Of a DNA stretch of 64,000 nt, positions 63,791 through 64,000 are shown piece after piece. A program made the position numbers and the translations under genes. Origin of the DNA: Bacteroidetes bacterium RIFCSPLOWO2_12_FULL_35_15 (GTDB lineage Bacteria > Bacteroidota > Bacteroidia > 2-12-FULL-35-15); NCBI GenBank assembly GCA_001769385.1, contig MEPB01000056.1, forward strand, positions 40,089 through 104,088, in the 5' to 3' direction. A model generated the notes under the pieces. It ran no database searches and was not told the DNA's origin. It was given only the letters and a program-made list of their open reading frames with translations. Position 1 is the first letter of the stretch, and the number at the start of each line of letters is the position of its first letter.

Positions 63791-64000
63791 GGGTGGCCAA
63801 AGGGGCTCCCTTCGATGTTTCGAAAAAAAACGAAACCCTCAGGACAGGCTTCTCGCGTAATAACTAAATAAAAAAGTCCAGCATAAATGCTGAACTTTTT
63901 GGGTGGCCAATGGGGCTTCCTTCGATGTTTCGCAAAAAAGCGAAACCCTCAGGACAGGCTTCTCGCGAAAAATTTTTCAAAAAAAAATCCCAGCTTTCGC
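63791..64000. repeat. Terminator-linked repeat unit, copies 2 and 3
   Basis: Copy 2 (63791-63860) and copy 3 (63901-63970) repeat the unit at 58573: 'gggtggccaa.ggggct.cc', 'ttcgatgtttcg', 'cgaaaccctcaggacaggc', 'ttctcgcg'. Between them is a perfect-looking terminator hairpin (63871-63900, AGTCCAGCAT/ATGCTGAACT). The window ends inside a third hairpin of the type seen at 58648 ('tcccagctttcgc'). Open frames through these copies are artefacts of the repeat. Confidence 0.75.

Noticed and set aside
63517..63867. Open frame of 116 codons
   Set aside because: Its last third is the terminator-linked repeat read through, and the first part has no recognisable domain; at best a degraded remnant.
48789..64000. 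Extension of the dormancy-type regulon to the right part of the window
   Set aside because: I checked the gaps before 48789, 49763, 52053 and 58938 and found no 22-bp box pairs.

Overview
The window is AT-rich DNA from a Bacteroidota bacterium, probably free-living. The evidence is type IX secretion (T9SS) sorting domains, SprB-type repeat adhesins, PorP/SprF and PorE-like outer-membrane proteins, and promoters with the Bacteroidota -7 box (TAnnTTTG). I see no rRNA, tRNA, CRISPR array, prophage or intact insertion sequence.

Positions 1 to about 48.3 kb form a stress/dormancy-type island. It encodes BON and DUF2267 proteins, three universal stress proteins, an M50 protease with CBS domains, family-X DNA polymerase, a DUF892 ferritin-like protein, Hsp20, a glycosyltransferase-like fusion, an erythromycin-esterase-like protein, an alpha/beta hydrolase with a phosphoribosyltransferase, a hemerythrin-like protein, two giant SprB-repeat proteins with PorP/PorE partners, PEP synthase with an Mla-type lipid transporter, a baeRF (eRF1-like) protein, and a polyhydroxybutyrate operon (two phasin-like proteins, PhaC, PhaB).

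The main finding is a shared promoter code. Fifteen intergenic regions each carry two FNR-like boxes (consensus KTGAY-N4-RTCAW, best copies TTGAT-N4-ATCAA). The box starts are 22 bp apart in every case. In nearly all of them a TAnnTTTG-like -7 box follows 22-23 bp after the nearer box, which places the boxes near -41.5 and -63.5. Divergent genes share one pair symmetrically. The likely regulator is encoded in the island (21009-22073): a receiver domain fused to a CRP/FNR module whose recognition helix carries the FNR-type E..SR residues but which lacks Fe-S cysteines. Two of the promoters point to items too small for ordinary gene calling: a ~190-nt candidate small RNA (43986-44180) and a 45-residue membrane protein (43747-43884). 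The gene content closely parallels the mycobacterial DosR dormancy regulon, with PHB in place of triacylglycerol as the reserve.

From about 48.8 kb to the end I see no such boxes and the genes look like general functions: a VOC protein, a DPP-IV-family peptidase beside a POT peptide transporter, a thioredoxin-like protein, a DUF2339/DUF3999 pair, a fused CcsB-CcsA cytochrome c maturation protein, and lipoproteins. Intergenic DNA here is rich in degenerate hairpin repeats, including a repeated unit flanked by terminators at 58.5 kb and 63.8-64.0 kb. Two genes appear broken: a T9SS-cargo gene with an in-frame amber codon (41348-42316) and a lipoprotein gene with a poly-T frameshift (63204-63501).
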